Assembly (NCBI GenBank): GCA_016722655.1
Contig: JADKIR010000004.1
Coordinates: 2,418,001 to 2,482,000 of the forward strand
DNA length: 64,000 nucleotides
Origin: Cytophagaceae bacterium
GTDB lineage: Bacteria > Bacteroidota > Bacteroidia > Cytophagales > Spirosomataceae
Reading direction: 5' to 3'
The position numbers and the translations under genes are program-made. Below are positions 9,852 to 18,550 of this stretch, one piece after another. Position 1 is the stretch's first letter, and each line of letters begins with the position of its first letter. Under the pieces are notes generated by a model. That model worked only from the letters and a program-made list of their open reading frames with translations, did no database searches and was not told the DNA's origin.

Positions 9852-9973
9852 GTTTTTTTTGTTTTTATTAAAAAAATAAGGTTTATCTGAATGCTGATGA
9901 GAGTATTCCCAACAAATTTACATAATTTTGAAGTGAGTAATTCTATACTAAAACTATTATTTTTTTCTAAAAA

Positions 9974-12589
9974 ATGGCCAAACCCGCCACCCCAAAAGAA
10001 ACTCCGTTATCAAAACAATATAACCAGATAAAAGTCAAATATCCGGGGGCAATGTTGCTGTTCAGGGTAGGGGATTTTTATGAGACTTTTGGTGAAGATG
10101 CCATAAAAGCTTCAAAAATATTAGGGATAGTTCTGACCAGAAGAAATAATGGTGGTGCTCATGAAGAGCTCGCCGGTTTTCCGCATCATTCGCTTGATAA
10201 TTATCTTCCCAAACTCGTGAGAGCCGGTCAAAGAGTGGCTATCTGTGACCAATTGGAAGACCCAAGCCAAGCAAAAGGTATCGTAAAACGAGGGGTAACC
10301 GAACTGGTAACTCCCGGAGTGTCTTTTAATGATAACGTGCTGGAAGTCAAGCAGAACAACTATCTGGCCTCGGTGCATTTTGCTTCTGATGATTATCTCG
10401 GGGTGGCATTTCTGGACATTTCTACCGGTGAGTTTTTTACCACAGAAGGCTCTCTGGCCTATGTCGATAAATTGATTCAGGGTTTTGCTCCTTCCGAGAT
10501 TTTGTATTGTAAAAAACACAGAGGAAGATTTGAATTAATTTTTGGAGAAAAATTTAATACTTACACCTTTGACGACTGGGCTTTTACCCACGATTTTGGA
10601 TATAACCTGCTCACCCACCATTTTAATACCAATTCTCTCAAAGGCTTCGGTATTGAAAATCTAAAAGAAGGGATAACCGCAGCAGGCGTAATTTTGCAGT
10701 ATCTCGCTGATACTGAGCATAAGAATATCAGCCATATCAGCGGACTGACCCGTCTCGACCAGGAAAAATTTGTTTGGCTTGACCGGTTCACTATTCGTAA
10801 TCTTGAGCTGGTATTTGCTCAGGTAGATGGCGGTGTGCCTTTGATTGATATTCTGGACCATACCATTACGCCAATGGGTGCCCGCCTTTTGCGAAAATGG
10901 ATGGTATTGCCCCTCAAAGAGAAAAAAACCATAGAAGAACGCCTGGATACTGTTGAAATGCTGATGACTGATGCAGATTTGCTTTCTGAAATCGGCCAGG
11001 CACTAAAACCTATCGGGGACCTTGAGCGGCTTGTGTCTAAAGTTGCAGTTAGGAGAATCAGCCCCAGAGAACTGGTGCAACTCAAAAGAGCTTTACTGCA
11101 GATTGGACCTATAAAAAGCCTGCTTAGTACCAAGCTTGAGGCTTTTCCGGTATTGAGAAAATATCTTGACCAACTGAATGACTGTCAGTTTTTGGTTGAA
11201 AAAATCACTAAAGAACTTCGCGACGACGCACCCAATATCAGCAATCAGGGCGGAATGATAGCAAGTGGGGTGGATGCTGACCTCGATGAACTACACAAAA
11301 TCGCTTTTTCAGGAAAAGATTATCTGATAGAAATTCAAAATAGAGAATCAGAAAGAACCGCAATCCCCTCCCTCAAAATTGCTTATAATAAGGTGTTTGG
11401 CTATTTTCTTGAGGTGTCAAATGCCCATAAAAATAAGGTTCCCCAGGAATGGATACGGAAACAAACGCTCGTCAACGCAGAGCGGTATATCACCGAAGAG
11501 TTAAAGATTTATGAAGAAAAAATTCTTTCGGCAGAGGGCAAAATTTTTGAAATTGAATTCCGGATATTCAATGATCTGGTTATAACGGCATCGGAATATG
11601 TGGCACCCATTCAGCAAAATGCCCGGGTGATTTCTGAACTGGATGCCTTGATGTCATTTGCTGCAGTTTCTAAGAAAAATAACTATTGTAAGCCTGAAAT
11701 ATCTGAAAATAAGACCATTGACATTAAAGATGGTCGGCATCCGGTGATTGAACAACAACTGCCATTGGGCGAAAGTTATGTGCCTAACAGTATTTTTCTC
11801 GACGACGTGGGACAACAGATTATTATCATCACCGGACCCAATATGTCAGGTAAGTCGGCTTTGTTAAGACAAACCGCCCTGATTGTTTTGATGGCTCAAA
11901 TCGGATGTTTTGTTCCGGCACATTCGGCTGAGATTGGTTTGGTAGATAAAATTTTCACCAGGGTAGGGGCAAGCGATAACCTTTCAAGGGGTGAAAGTAC
12001 CTTTATGGTCGAAATGACCGAAACGGCTTCTATCCTTAATAACCTGAGCGACCGAAGTCTTGTAATCATGGACGAAATCGGCCGTGGAACGAGCACCTAC
12101 GACGGCGTGAGTATAGCCTGGAGTATCGCAGAGTACTTACACAATCACCCAAAATTCAGGCCATGGACACTTTTTGCTACACATTATCATGAGTTAAACC
12201 AGCTTGCAGATGATTTTTCAAGAATCAAAAATTTCAATGTTTCGGTAAAAGAACTCAATGGCAAAGTGGTCTTTTTGAGGAAGTTGAAGGAAGGTGGTAG
12301 TGAACATAGTTTCGGTATCCATGTGGCTCAAATCGCCGGTATGCCACAAAATGTAGTACTGCGTGCCAATGAGATTTTGCATCATCTTGAAAAAGACCAT
12401 ATCAAGGAGCAAAACAAAGAGAAAATCAAGGAAGCACCCAAAAATAACTATCAGTTGAGTTTCTTTGATCCGGTAGATCCCCAGGGAGAAAAAATAAAGG
12501 AAATGTTGAAAGAAGTGGATGTAAACACCATTTCACCTATTGAGGCATTGTTGAAGTTAAATGAGTTGCGGAGGTTACTGGAGAAATAA
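9974..12589 (+). CDS. mutS: DNA mismatch repair protein MutS
   Basis: An 871-residue mismatch-recognition ATPase of normal length. The mismatch-wedge motif is F35-Y-E37 (GDFYETFG) in domain I. Domains II-IV follow, then the ABC-type ATPase with Walker A GPNMSGKS near residue 621, the signature region LSRGESTFMVEM, Walker B VIMDEIGRGTSTYDG and the ATHYHEL switch. The C-terminus carries the usual short dimerisation tail (SPIEALLKLNELRRLL). The ATG at 9974 gives the expected N-terminus. It is monocistronic: divergent from mce and followed by a hairpin terminator. Confidence 0.98.
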   Translation: MAKPATPKETPLSKQYNQIKVKYPGAMLLFRVGDFYETFGEDAIKASKILGIVLTRRNNGGAHEELAGFPHHSLDNYLPKLVRAGQRVAICDQLEDPSQAKGIVKRGVTELVTPGVSFNDNVLEVKQNNYLASVHFASDDYLGVAFLDISTGEFFTTEGSLAYVDKLIQGFAPSEILYCKKHRGRFELIFGEKFNTYTFDDWAFTHDFGYNLLTHHFNTNSLKGFGIENLKEGITAAGVILQYLADTEHKNISHISGLTRLDQEKFVWLDRFTIRNLELVFAQVDGGVPLIDILDHTITPMGARLLRKWMVLPLKEKKTIEERLDTVEMLMTDADLLSEIGQALKPIGDLERLVSKVAVRRISPRELVQLKRALLQIGPIKSLLSTKLEAFPVLRKYLDQLNDCQFLVEKITKELRDDAPNISNQGGMIASGVDADLDELHKIAFSGKDYLIEIQNRESERTAIPSLKIAYNKVFGYFLEVSNAHKNKVPQEWIRKQTLVNAERYITEELKIYEEKILSAEGKIFEIEFRIFNDLVITASEYVAPIQQNARVISELDALMSFAAVSKKNNYCKPEISENKTIDIKDGRHPVIEQQLPLGESYVPNSIFLDDVGQQIIIITGPNMSGKSALLRQTALIVLMAQIGCFVPAHSAEIGLVDKIFTRVGASDNLSRGESTFMVEMTETASILNNLSDRSLVIMDEIGRGTSTYDGVSIAWSIAEYLHNHPKFRPWTLFATHYHELNQLADDFSRIKNFNVSVKELNGKVVFLRKLKEGGSEHSFGIHVAQIAGMPQNVVLRANEILHHLEKDHIKEQNKEKIKEAPKNNYQLSFFDPVDPQGEKIKEMLKEVDVNTISPIEALLKLNELRRLLEK

Positions 12590-12594
12590 AAATA

Positions 12595-12616
12595 GCCCTT
12601 CCGGGCCGCTTTTTTT
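12595..12616 (+). terminator. Rho-independent terminator of mutS
   Basis: GCCC (12595-12598) loops over TTCC to GGGC (12603-12606); an outer AGC/GCT can add pairs. A run of seven T follows at 12610-12616. It starts 6 bp after the mutS stop. Confidence 0.65.
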
Positions 12617-12644
12617 GTAAAATACAATTCCATTTTTCAGGGAA

Positions 12645-12815
12645 TCATTTTTCCGAAAGGTCGTCAAATTCATAAAATTCCGGATCACGAAAATCAAAAT
12701 CTTCAGGTTGAAGTACCATTTCGGCATCGTCAGGCAGTAACAAAGACTCCTCAGATTCCGAGAATCTGCTTACATAAGTCTGTCTGTAATAATTGTTTCT
12801 AAATAACTTTTTCAT
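12645..12815 (-). CDS. Small acidic hypothetical protein (56 aa)
   Basis: An ATG at 12815 opens a 56-codon frame ending at a TGA at 12645. The product starts basic (MKKLFRNNYYRQ) and becomes strongly acidic (repeated E/D, e.g. ESEESLLLPDD and PEDFDFRDPEFYEFDD). The biased composition, unlike random A/T-rich translation, and placement between the mutS terminator and an A-rich spacer make it plausible. I recognise no family. No strong ribosome-binding site is visible, as is common in Bacteroidota. Confidence 0.5.
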   Translation of the reverse strand: MKKLFRNNYYRQTYVSRFSESEESLLLPDDAEMVLQPEDFDFRDPEFYEFDDLSEK

Positions 12816-12942
12816 GCCCCAAAGTTCGGAAGCATATATTAACTTATTGTGTATCTAATATTATGTAATTGTTAAGTGTTTTTTGAGTTTAAATGAGAGG
12901 CGAGGCATCTTTAACCCAAAAGAGAATTAAAAAACTATTTTT

Positions 12943-13082
12943 AATTTCACAAAAAAACTCAAAAAACACAAAGAAGACACAAAGAAAACTCAAAGAAACC
13001 CACTGCATTTTCCCCAATTAGCACATTAATAATTAGCACATTATCTATTGCCTTTTCTCTTCTTTCCAACTCACCACCTAAT
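12943..13082 (-). repeat. Composite intergenic repeat: CTTTGTG-type block plus TAATGTGC and AAGTTGG-type octamers
   Basis: This stretch lies directly 3' of the thioredoxin-fold gene ending at 13093. On the minus (gene-sense) strand it holds a short block related to the octamer AGGTGGT/AAGTTGGA (13062-13082), then two copies of GTGCTAAT/TAATGTGC separated by a few bases (13017-13053), then a T-rich block with CTTTGTG-TCTTCTTTGTG and ending GTGAAATTA (12943-13003). The same three components occur in the same gene-relative orientation after the M1 peptidase gene (27393-27776). No gene is visible within it. Confidence 0.6.
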
Positions 13083-13092
13083 AACCTATTGC

Positions 13093-14199
13093 TTAAGGAT
13101 AATACCTCCCTATATGCTCAACAATGGCTTTTCTGAGGTCGCGGACTTCAATCATACCGCTTTGGCGATAAACAATCTTTCCGTCAGGTGAAAGTAAAAT
13201 GGTATAAGGAAGTGCTCCAGGCCATTTTTTGTCAACTGCCTCTATTAACTCATATTTATGGAGATTTCCGTATAAATAATTTTTATTGGAGGCGTATTTC
13301 TTTTTCAAGAACTCGGTGACTTTGTTTCTTGATTTGGCATCGTCAATCGAGATACTGATAAATTCAAAATCGCGGTTACGATACATCTTGTCGGTTTCGG
13401 TCAGTGCCGAAAATTCAGTAACACATGGTCCACACCAGGTTGCCCAAAAGTTGATAAGCCGGTATTTTTCAGACTTTTCTGTCATTAATTTTTTCAAACC
13501 TTCAATATTCAGATCTTCAAGTTTTACTTCCTCACTTTTCCACGATTCCACTTCTTTCAGCTTCCAGTCAGCCTTGTCCATCCATTTTATAGAGCAGCCA
13601 AAAGTTTTGGTTTCAGGAACACTCACCTCATCTTTTTCCAGAAGTTCCTTCACTGCATTCTCCAAATCAAATTTTGTCGCTCTTCCAATATGTTCTTCGT
13701 CATCAATACGACCAACAAATTTCAATATTCTTTTCTTGTTAAACACAAATGCATGAGGAGTAGTTGTAGGTCCATATGCTGTGGCTGTGGTCTGACTTTC
13801 ACCATCATAAAGGTAGGGGAAATTGTATTTTTTATCCTTTGCCCTGATCACCATCTCCTCATAACTGTCACTGAGGTCAGTGTATCCCAACTCATCAAAC
13901 CTTACCGCTTTGTCGGCATTGGGGCTAATGGCTACCACCTGCACACCCTGCTCTTTGTACTTTTCCTGGAACGCTATGATGCGATCCTCATAAGCCTGTG
14001 CTGTAGGACAATGATTACAGGTAAAAATTATTACCAAAATTGGGGCTTTCCTGAAACTTTCAAGAGTATGCATTTTGCCATCCACACCCTTAAGATTGAA
14101 ATCAGGTGCCTCACTACCTACCGAAAGCGTTACCGGGTCTTTTGCTTCTGCAAAAAATAAAAATAACGAAGAAAAAATTAAACTTAGAATAGTTTTCAT
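13093..14199 (-). CDS. Secreted tandem thioredoxin-fold protein (AhpC/TSA-like redoxin plus TlpA-like domain)
   Basis: A 368-residue protein with a signal peptide (residues 1-19, ending AEA). Domain 1 is a redoxin of the AhpC/TSA type with C61-N-H-C64 (IIFTCNHCP, residues 57-65) and the GxTTTPHAFVF cis-Pro loop. Domain 2 is TlpA/ResA-like with an NFWATWCGPC motif near residues 249-258 and ALPYTILL as cis-Pro loop. It probably acts in the periplasm as a thiol-disulfide oxidoreductase. Domain 1 alone is paralogous to the protein at 28680-29255. The fusion of two redox modules is unusual but seen in this phylum. It is followed by the octamer-type repeat region. Confidence 0.85.
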   Translation of the reverse strand: MKTILSLIFSSLFLFFAEAKDPVTLSVGSEAPDFNLKGVDGKMHTLESFRKAPILVIIFTCNHCPTAQAYEDRIIAFQEKYKEQGVQVVAISPNADKAVRFDELGYTDLSDSYEEMVIRAKDKKYNFPYLYDGESQTTATAYGPTTTPHAFVFNKKRILKFVGRIDDEEHIGRATKFDLENAVKELLEKDEVSVPETKTFGCSIKWMDKADWKLKEVESWKSEEVKLEDLNIEGLKKLMTEKSEKYRLINFWATWCGPCVTEFSALTETDKMYRNRDFEFISISIDDAKSRNKVTEFLKKKYASNKNYLYGNLHKYELIEAVDKKWPGALPYTILLSPDGKIVYRQSGMIEVRDLRKAIVEHIGRYYP

Positions 14200-14288
14200 T
14201 GTAGTTTTTTTGGTTGAATATTTAGCAAATTAAGACTTAAATTTCTTTCTGACAAAATTTGATTAATTTTGAATTTTAAATTAACATT

Positions 14289-15200
14289 TTGATAAAAAAA
14301 CTAAGAAACAACGAAGATAAAACCTTGTTAGGATGGGTTTTGATTTTTTTTCTCGCATTTGTTTGGGGCCTATCCTTTATTTTGGTCAAAAAAATTGTTT
14401 CCAATTTTTCGGCTCTTGAGTTAGGGGCGGGCAGGATATTTATAGCCGGTTTAGCACTTTCTCCCTGGGCTATCAGCAATTTGAAAAATTTTCCAAAGGC
14501 AAAAACTACTCCACTGCTCTTCTCTGGTTTGTTGGGCTATCTGATTCCTGCCATTATTTTCGGAATAGTTGGGAGCAAGCTCAATTCATCACTTGCAGGT
14601 ACTTTAAACGCCACCACACCCATCTTTGTGTTATTGATGGGCGGTTTATTTTTCTCTAAAAAAATCACCGGAAATCAGGTTTTTGGAATAATAATAGGTT
14701 TTGTCGGTAGCCTTCTTTTGATATTAAGCGGGGGAAATACAAAGCTTGATTTTAGTAATCCTTATACTTTACTTGTCTTAAGTGCCACGGTCATGTACGG
14801 TCTCAATGCCAATATCGTCGGGCATTTCCTTTCAACTGTCAAACCGATTGTAATCAGTTCATTTTCATTGGTTTTTGTAGGTATTATTGCCTTTGTGATT
14901 CTTCTGTTTACTGATTTTTTTGGAAAAATATTTTTACCGGAAAACCACCTTTTGCTTATATATTTCCTTTTTTTAGGTGCAATCAATTCGGGTTTGGCTG
15001 CGGTTTTATACAACTATGTATTACAGATCACCAGTCCGGTATTTGCCAGTTCGGTTACCTATTTGATTCCAATTGTGGCTACCGGTGCGGGAATTTTTGA
15101 TGGTGAAAAAATTGGTTTCTGGCATTATTTCGGGATGGCAATAATTCTGGTAGGGATTTATATTCTCAACAGAAGGAAAACACCCGGAAATAAGGTTTAA
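14289..15200 (+). CDS. EamA-family (DMT superfamily) transporter
   Basis: A 303-residue inner-membrane protein with about ten hydrophobic segments arranged as two EamA repeats: the first begins GWVLIFFLAFVWGLSFILVK, the second starts around residue 155 (PYTLLVLSATVMYGLNANIV). The pattern WG-x-SF and the closing GAGIFDGEKI/WHYFGMAIILVGIYIL are typical of drug/metabolite exporters of the RhaT/YdcZ type. Substrate unknown. The frame opens with TTG at 14289; there is no ATG before the first membrane segment. It precedes pyrH by 80 bp on the same strand. Confidence 0.85.
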   Translation: MIKKLRNNEDKTLLGWVLIFFLAFVWGLSFILVKKIVSNFSALELGAGRIFIAGLALSPWAISNLKNFPKAKTTPLLFSGLLGYLIPAIIFGIVGSKLNSSLAGTLNATTPIFVLLMGGLFFSKKITGNQVFGIIIGFVGSLLLILSGGNTKLDFSNPYTLLVLSATVMYGLNANIVGHFLSTVKPIVISSFSLVFVGIIAFVILLFTDFFGKIFLPENHLLLIYFLFLGAINSGLAAVLYNYVLQITSPVFASSVTYLIPIVATGAGIFDGEKIGFWHYFGMAIILVGIYILNRRKTPGNKV

Positions 15201-15280
15201 AATTCCCTGAAAAATCAAATTTTGGGTCATATTATGCGAAAATTTGGTTTTAGTTTTATCTTTGCAGAAAATCATTTTAC

Positions 15281-15991
15281 ATGTCGTTAAAATACAAAAG
15301 AATACTCCTGAAGCTCAGTGGCGAAGCCCTGAACGGCGGTGATAAAAGCCAGATTATAAATACCGAAATCCTGACGCAATATGCCAAAGAGATCAAAAAA
15401 GTGGTTGATTCCGGTGTGGAAGTAGCCATTGTAATTGGTGGAGGGAATATTTTTAGGGGTGCCAGTGCACAATCAGGCATTGACCGCTCACAAGGCGACT
15501 ACATGGGTATGCTGGCCACAGTTATCAACGGTATGGCCATTCAGAGTATCCTCGAAAGCCACGGCATGAAAACACGTTTACTTTCGGCCATCAAAATGGA
15601 ACAAATTGCTGAGCCATTTATCCGCAGGAGGGCCATCCGACACCTTGAAAAAGGCAGAGTGGTGATTTTTGGAGCAGGTACAGGCAACCCATACTTTTCA
15701 ACCGACTCTGGCGGTGCTTTAAGAGCGGTGGAAATCGGGGCAGACGTACTTTTGAAAGGAACAAATGTGGATGGAGTTTACACAGCTGACCCAAGAAAAG
15801 ATGCTACCGCAACAAAATATGATGAGATTTCGTTTGACGAAGTGATCAGCAAAGGACTCAAGGTGATGGACATGACGGCTTTTACGCTTTGTAAAGAAAA
15901 CAAGCTGCCCATCATCGTATTTGATATGAATAAAGAAGGAAACCTCAACCACCTCGTAAATGGTGAAAAAGTAGGAACTTTGGTACAATAA
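15281..15991 (+). CDS. pyrH: UMP kinase
   Basis: A 236-residue hexameric kinase that phosphorylates UMP to UDP with ATP in the cytoplasm. Motifs are ILLKLSGEAL (residues 6-15), the VIGGGNIFRG glycine loop, GDYMGMLATVIN, GTGNPYFSTD and TNVDGVYTADP. Length is exactly family-typical. A TATCTTTG box resembling the Bacteroidota -7 element lies at 15257-15264, 17 bp before the ATG, but without a clear -33 TTTG. It is followed 20 bp later by frr, the classical arrangement. Confidence 0.97.
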   Translation: MSLKYKRILLKLSGEALNGGDKSQIINTEILTQYAKEIKKVVDSGVEVAIVIGGGNIFRGASAQSGIDRSQGDYMGMLATVINGMAIQSILESHGMKTRLLSAIKMEQIAEPFIRRRAIRHLEKGRVVIFGAGTGNPYFSTDSGGALRAVEIGADVLLKGTNVDGVYTADPRKDATATKYDEISFDEVISKGLKVMDMTAFTLCKENKLPIIVFDMNKEGNLNHLVNGEKVGTLVQ

Positions 15992-16011
15992 AATGCAATT
16001 TTAATTTTACA

Positions 16012-16572
16012 ATGGAAGACATAGATTTATTACTCGAAATGGCTCAGGAGCATATGGAAAGGGCTCTGAAACATACCCAAATCGAACTAACGAAAATCAG
16101 AGCCGGTAAAGCCAGCACCTCAATGCTTGATGGAATTCAAGTGGAATACTACGGAGTGCCAACTCCACTTAATCAGGTATCGTCTGTTACTACACCCGAT
16201 GCCCGCACTATTCAGATAAAACCTTTTGAAAGAAAAACTATTGGCGATATCGAAAGAGCTATCATTAACTCCAATGTTGGTCTTGCACCTGCCAATGATG
16301 GTGAAACCATCAGACTCAATGTGCCTCCTCTGACCGAGGAAAGAAGACGTGATTTGGTGAAAAAAGTGAAAGTAGAAATCGAAATTGCAAAAGTGAACAT
16401 CAGGAAAGTACGCCAGGAAATCAATGATGACATCAAAAAACTCAAAAACGATGGTGTGTCAGAAGATGCCATAAAAATAGGAGAAGAAAAAGTACAGAAG
16501 ATTACGAATAGTTTTATTGAAAAAACTGATCACATGATGGCCACCAAAGAAGCCGATATCATGCACGTTTAA
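16012..16572 (+). CDS. frr: Ribosome recycling factor
   Basis: A 186-residue RRF that with EF-G splits post-termination ribosomes. The tRNA-like three-helix bundle plus beta domain is readable: LTKIRAGKASTSMLDGI, YYGVPTPLNQVSSVTTPDARTI, and the long terminal helices (LTEERRRDLVKKVK ... EDAIKIGEEKVQKITN). Length matches the family. It is cotranscribed with pyrH and ends at a hairpin terminator. Confidence 0.98.
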   Translation: MEDIDLLLEMAQEHMERALKHTQIELTKIRAGKASTSMLDGIQVEYYGVPTPLNQVSSVTTPDARTIQIKPFERKTIGDIERAIINSNVGLAPANDGETIRLNVPPLTEERRRDLVKKVKVEIEIAKVNIRKVRQEINDDIKKLKNDGVSEDAIKIGEEKVQKITNSFIEKTDHMMATKEADIMHV

Positions 16573-16590
16573 AATTATCAAATTATTAAG

Positions 16591-16619
16591 AAGCCGGCTC
16601 AGTAATGGGCTGGCTTTTT
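16591..16619 (+). terminator. Rho-independent terminator of pyrH-frr
   Basis: AAGCCGGC (16591-16598) pairs with GCTGGCTT (16609-16616) over a 10-base loop, with one G-T wobble, followed by a T run to 16619. Confidence 0.8.
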
Positions 16620-16831
16620 GTTTTTTACTCTAACTAATTCCCTATTTATTTTGCCAGTGCATATTATTCCATATTATTTAACCTCACTAAAAATCATTCT
16701 GGCAGACCTTAGCATATAAGGAATTAAGTTTTGAGAAGTCCACTTAAAACAAATCATAGACAGCCTTGACCTTAGTCATAATTTATTTTTTTTGTTGGAA
16801 ATACCTTGCATCCTCAATTTGGAATAAAACT

Positions 16832-18466
16832 ATGGCGTTTTTAAAAACTGACCTTACCACAAATCCTGACCTTACCACGCATGGTGAAGGTACGGGCTCG
16901 AGCCGGAGTAAACGGCCACAATACGTTGATTTTCTCCCTCCCTGTAATCAGGCATGCCCTGCAGGCGAAAATATTCAGGAATGGCTTTCGCTGGCACAAG
17001 CCGGTCTAAACAAAGAAGCCTGGCTAAAACTGACAGAAAACAACCCAATGCCCGCCATTCACGGCAGGGTATGTTATCACCCTTGCGAAACAGCCTGTAA
17101 CCGTACTTCTCTGGATCAGCCGGTTAGTATTCACGCTATCGAACGTTTTTTGGGAGATACTGCCATCGAGCAAAACTGGCAATTTGAAAAGCCGGCAAAA
17201 CTCAGTGGCAAAAAAATAATGGTAATTGGAGCAGGGCCAAGCGGCCTTTCAGCTGCTTACCATTTGGCAAGATTAGGACACACCGTTGAAATCTTCGAAG
17301 CTGGTCCCATTGCCGGGGGTATGATGAACTTCGGGATTCCGGCTTATCGCTTACCTAGAAACATCCTTCAGGCCGAAATCGACCGAATCAAAAACATGGG
17401 GGTGCAGATCCACCTCGACCGTAAGGTTACTGATATTTTAAAAGAAAAGAAAGAAGGAAATTTTGATGCAGTATTTGTTGCCATAGGTGCTCATATCGGT
17501 AAAAAAACTGATATTCCTGCCCGTGAAGCAGGTAAAATACTTGATGCGGTTTCATTCCTGAAAGACGTAGAGCTAGGCAATACACCATTATTAGGAAGGA
17601 AAGTAGCCATTTATGGTGGTGGAAATACCGCAATGGATGCCGCCCGTACAGCCAAAAGACTTGGTGCCGAAGAAGCCCTTATCATTTACCGTCGTGACCG
17701 CGACCACATGCCTGCTCATGATTTCGAAGCCGACGAAGCACTTTCAGAAGGTGTAAAAATTCACTGGTTGAGAAGCATCAAAAACATTGAGGCTACACAG
17801 ATGACCGTGGAAAAAATGAAACTCGAAAACGGTCGCCCGGTACCAACAGGAGAATTTGAAACGCTCGAAGCCGATTCTTTGATTTTGGCCCTGGGGCAGG
17901 ATACTGAGACTGACTTCCTGAAACTGGTCGATGGAATCACTTTTAAATCGGATGGTACTGTAGAGGTAAACAATGCCATGATGACCGGTCACCCGGGAAT
18001 TTTTGCCGGAGGTGACATGGTTCCAAGTGACCGCACAGTTACTATTGCCACAGGTCATGGTAAAAAAGCCGCAAGAAATATTGACGCATGGTTAAGATTT
18101 TCAACCTATCAAAAACCTGATAGTAACCCGGTTATTCTGACAGAGCAGTTGCACGTTTGGTACCGGACCAATGCCGCCCCAAAACCTCAGGAACATATCG
18201 ATGCCAAAATAGCAGCCGAAAGTTTTGATGAAATTGTTGCCGGCTATGATGCCGAAGAAGCTAAATATGAAGCCCAAAGGTGTTTATCCTGCGGAAACTG
18301 CTTTGAGTGCGACGGTTGTTATGGTGCTTGTCCTGAAGATGCAATAATCAAACTGGGGAAAGGCAACCGCTACAAATTTGATTATGATAAATGTACCGGC
18401 TGTGGTGTATGTGTGGAGCAGTGCCCTTGCCATGCTATTGATATTATCCCTGAACCGGTGAATTGA
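16832..18466 (+). CDS. GltD/PreT-like NAD(P)H-dependent flavoprotein with C-terminal 2[4Fe-4S] ferredoxin domain
   Basis: A 544-residue electron-transfer protein. The N-terminal Fer4_20-type helical domain holds cysteines in CNQACPAG and CYHPCETACNR, as in glutamate synthase small subunit and dihydropyrimidine dehydrogenase. Next comes an FAD Rossmann loop (VIGAGPSGLSAAYHLA), and a second, NAD(P)H-type one (IYGGGNTAMDAARTAKRLG) followed by IYRRDRDHMPA, a pattern linked to NADPH in GltD. The C-terminus adds two ferredoxin clusters (CLSCGNC...CYGACPEDAI and CTGCGVCVEQCPCHAI) that classical GltD and PreT lack. I chose the ATG at 16832 because upstream codons have no conserved sequence. It lies 84 bp before the PFOR gene, so it probably passes electrons between NAD(P)H and ferredoxin or PFOR; that coupling is inference. 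Confidence 0.85.
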   Translation: MAFLKTDLTTNPDLTTHGEGTGSSRSKRPQYVDFLPPCNQACPAGENIQEWLSLAQAGLNKEAWLKLTENNPMPAIHGRVCYHPCETACNRTSLDQPVSIHAIERFLGDTAIEQNWQFEKPAKLSGKKIMVIGAGPSGLSAAYHLARLGHTVEIFEAGPIAGGMMNFGIPAYRLPRNILQAEIDRIKNMGVQIHLDRKVTDILKEKKEGNFDAVFVAIGAHIGKKTDIPAREAGKILDAVSFLKDVELGNTPLLGRKVAIYGGGNTAMDAARTAKRLGAEEALIIYRRDRDHMPAHDFEADEALSEGVKIHWLRSIKNIEATQMTVEKMKLENGRPVPTGEFETLEADSLILALGQDTETDFLKLVDGITFKSDGTVEVNNAMMTGHPGIFAGGDMVPSDRTVTIATGHGKKAARNIDAWLRFSTYQKPDSNPVILTEQLHVWYRTNAAPKPQEHIDAKIAAESFDEIVAGYDAEEAKYEAQRCLSCGNCFECDGCYGACPEDAIIKLGKGNRYKFDYDKCTGCGVCVEQCPCHAIDIIPEPVN

Positions 18467-18506
18467 ACTCTTAGTATATGAACTTAAAAAAATAACCCTA
18501 CAAAAA

Positions 18507-18543
18507 GTCCCCTCTCTTCCGGAGAAGGGATTTAGGGGTGAGG
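18507..18543. repeat. CCCCTCTC...GGGGTGAGG-type intergenic repeat in the PFOR leader
   Basis: A C-rich then G-rich 37-bp stretch (CCCCTCTCTTCCGGAGAAGGG, split here into two arms around CCGG, then TTTAGGGGTGAGG) ends 7 bp before the PFOR start codon. The arms can form an imperfect hairpin. From memory, similar CCCTCTCC/GGAGAGGG sequences are scattered between genes in many Bacteroidota; only one copy is seen in this window. Confidence 0.5.
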
Positions 18544-18550
18544 TCACAAA

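Noticed and set aside
13690..14160. 156-residue frame on the plus strand
   Set aside because: Antisense to the tandem thioredoxin gene; no recognisable domain.
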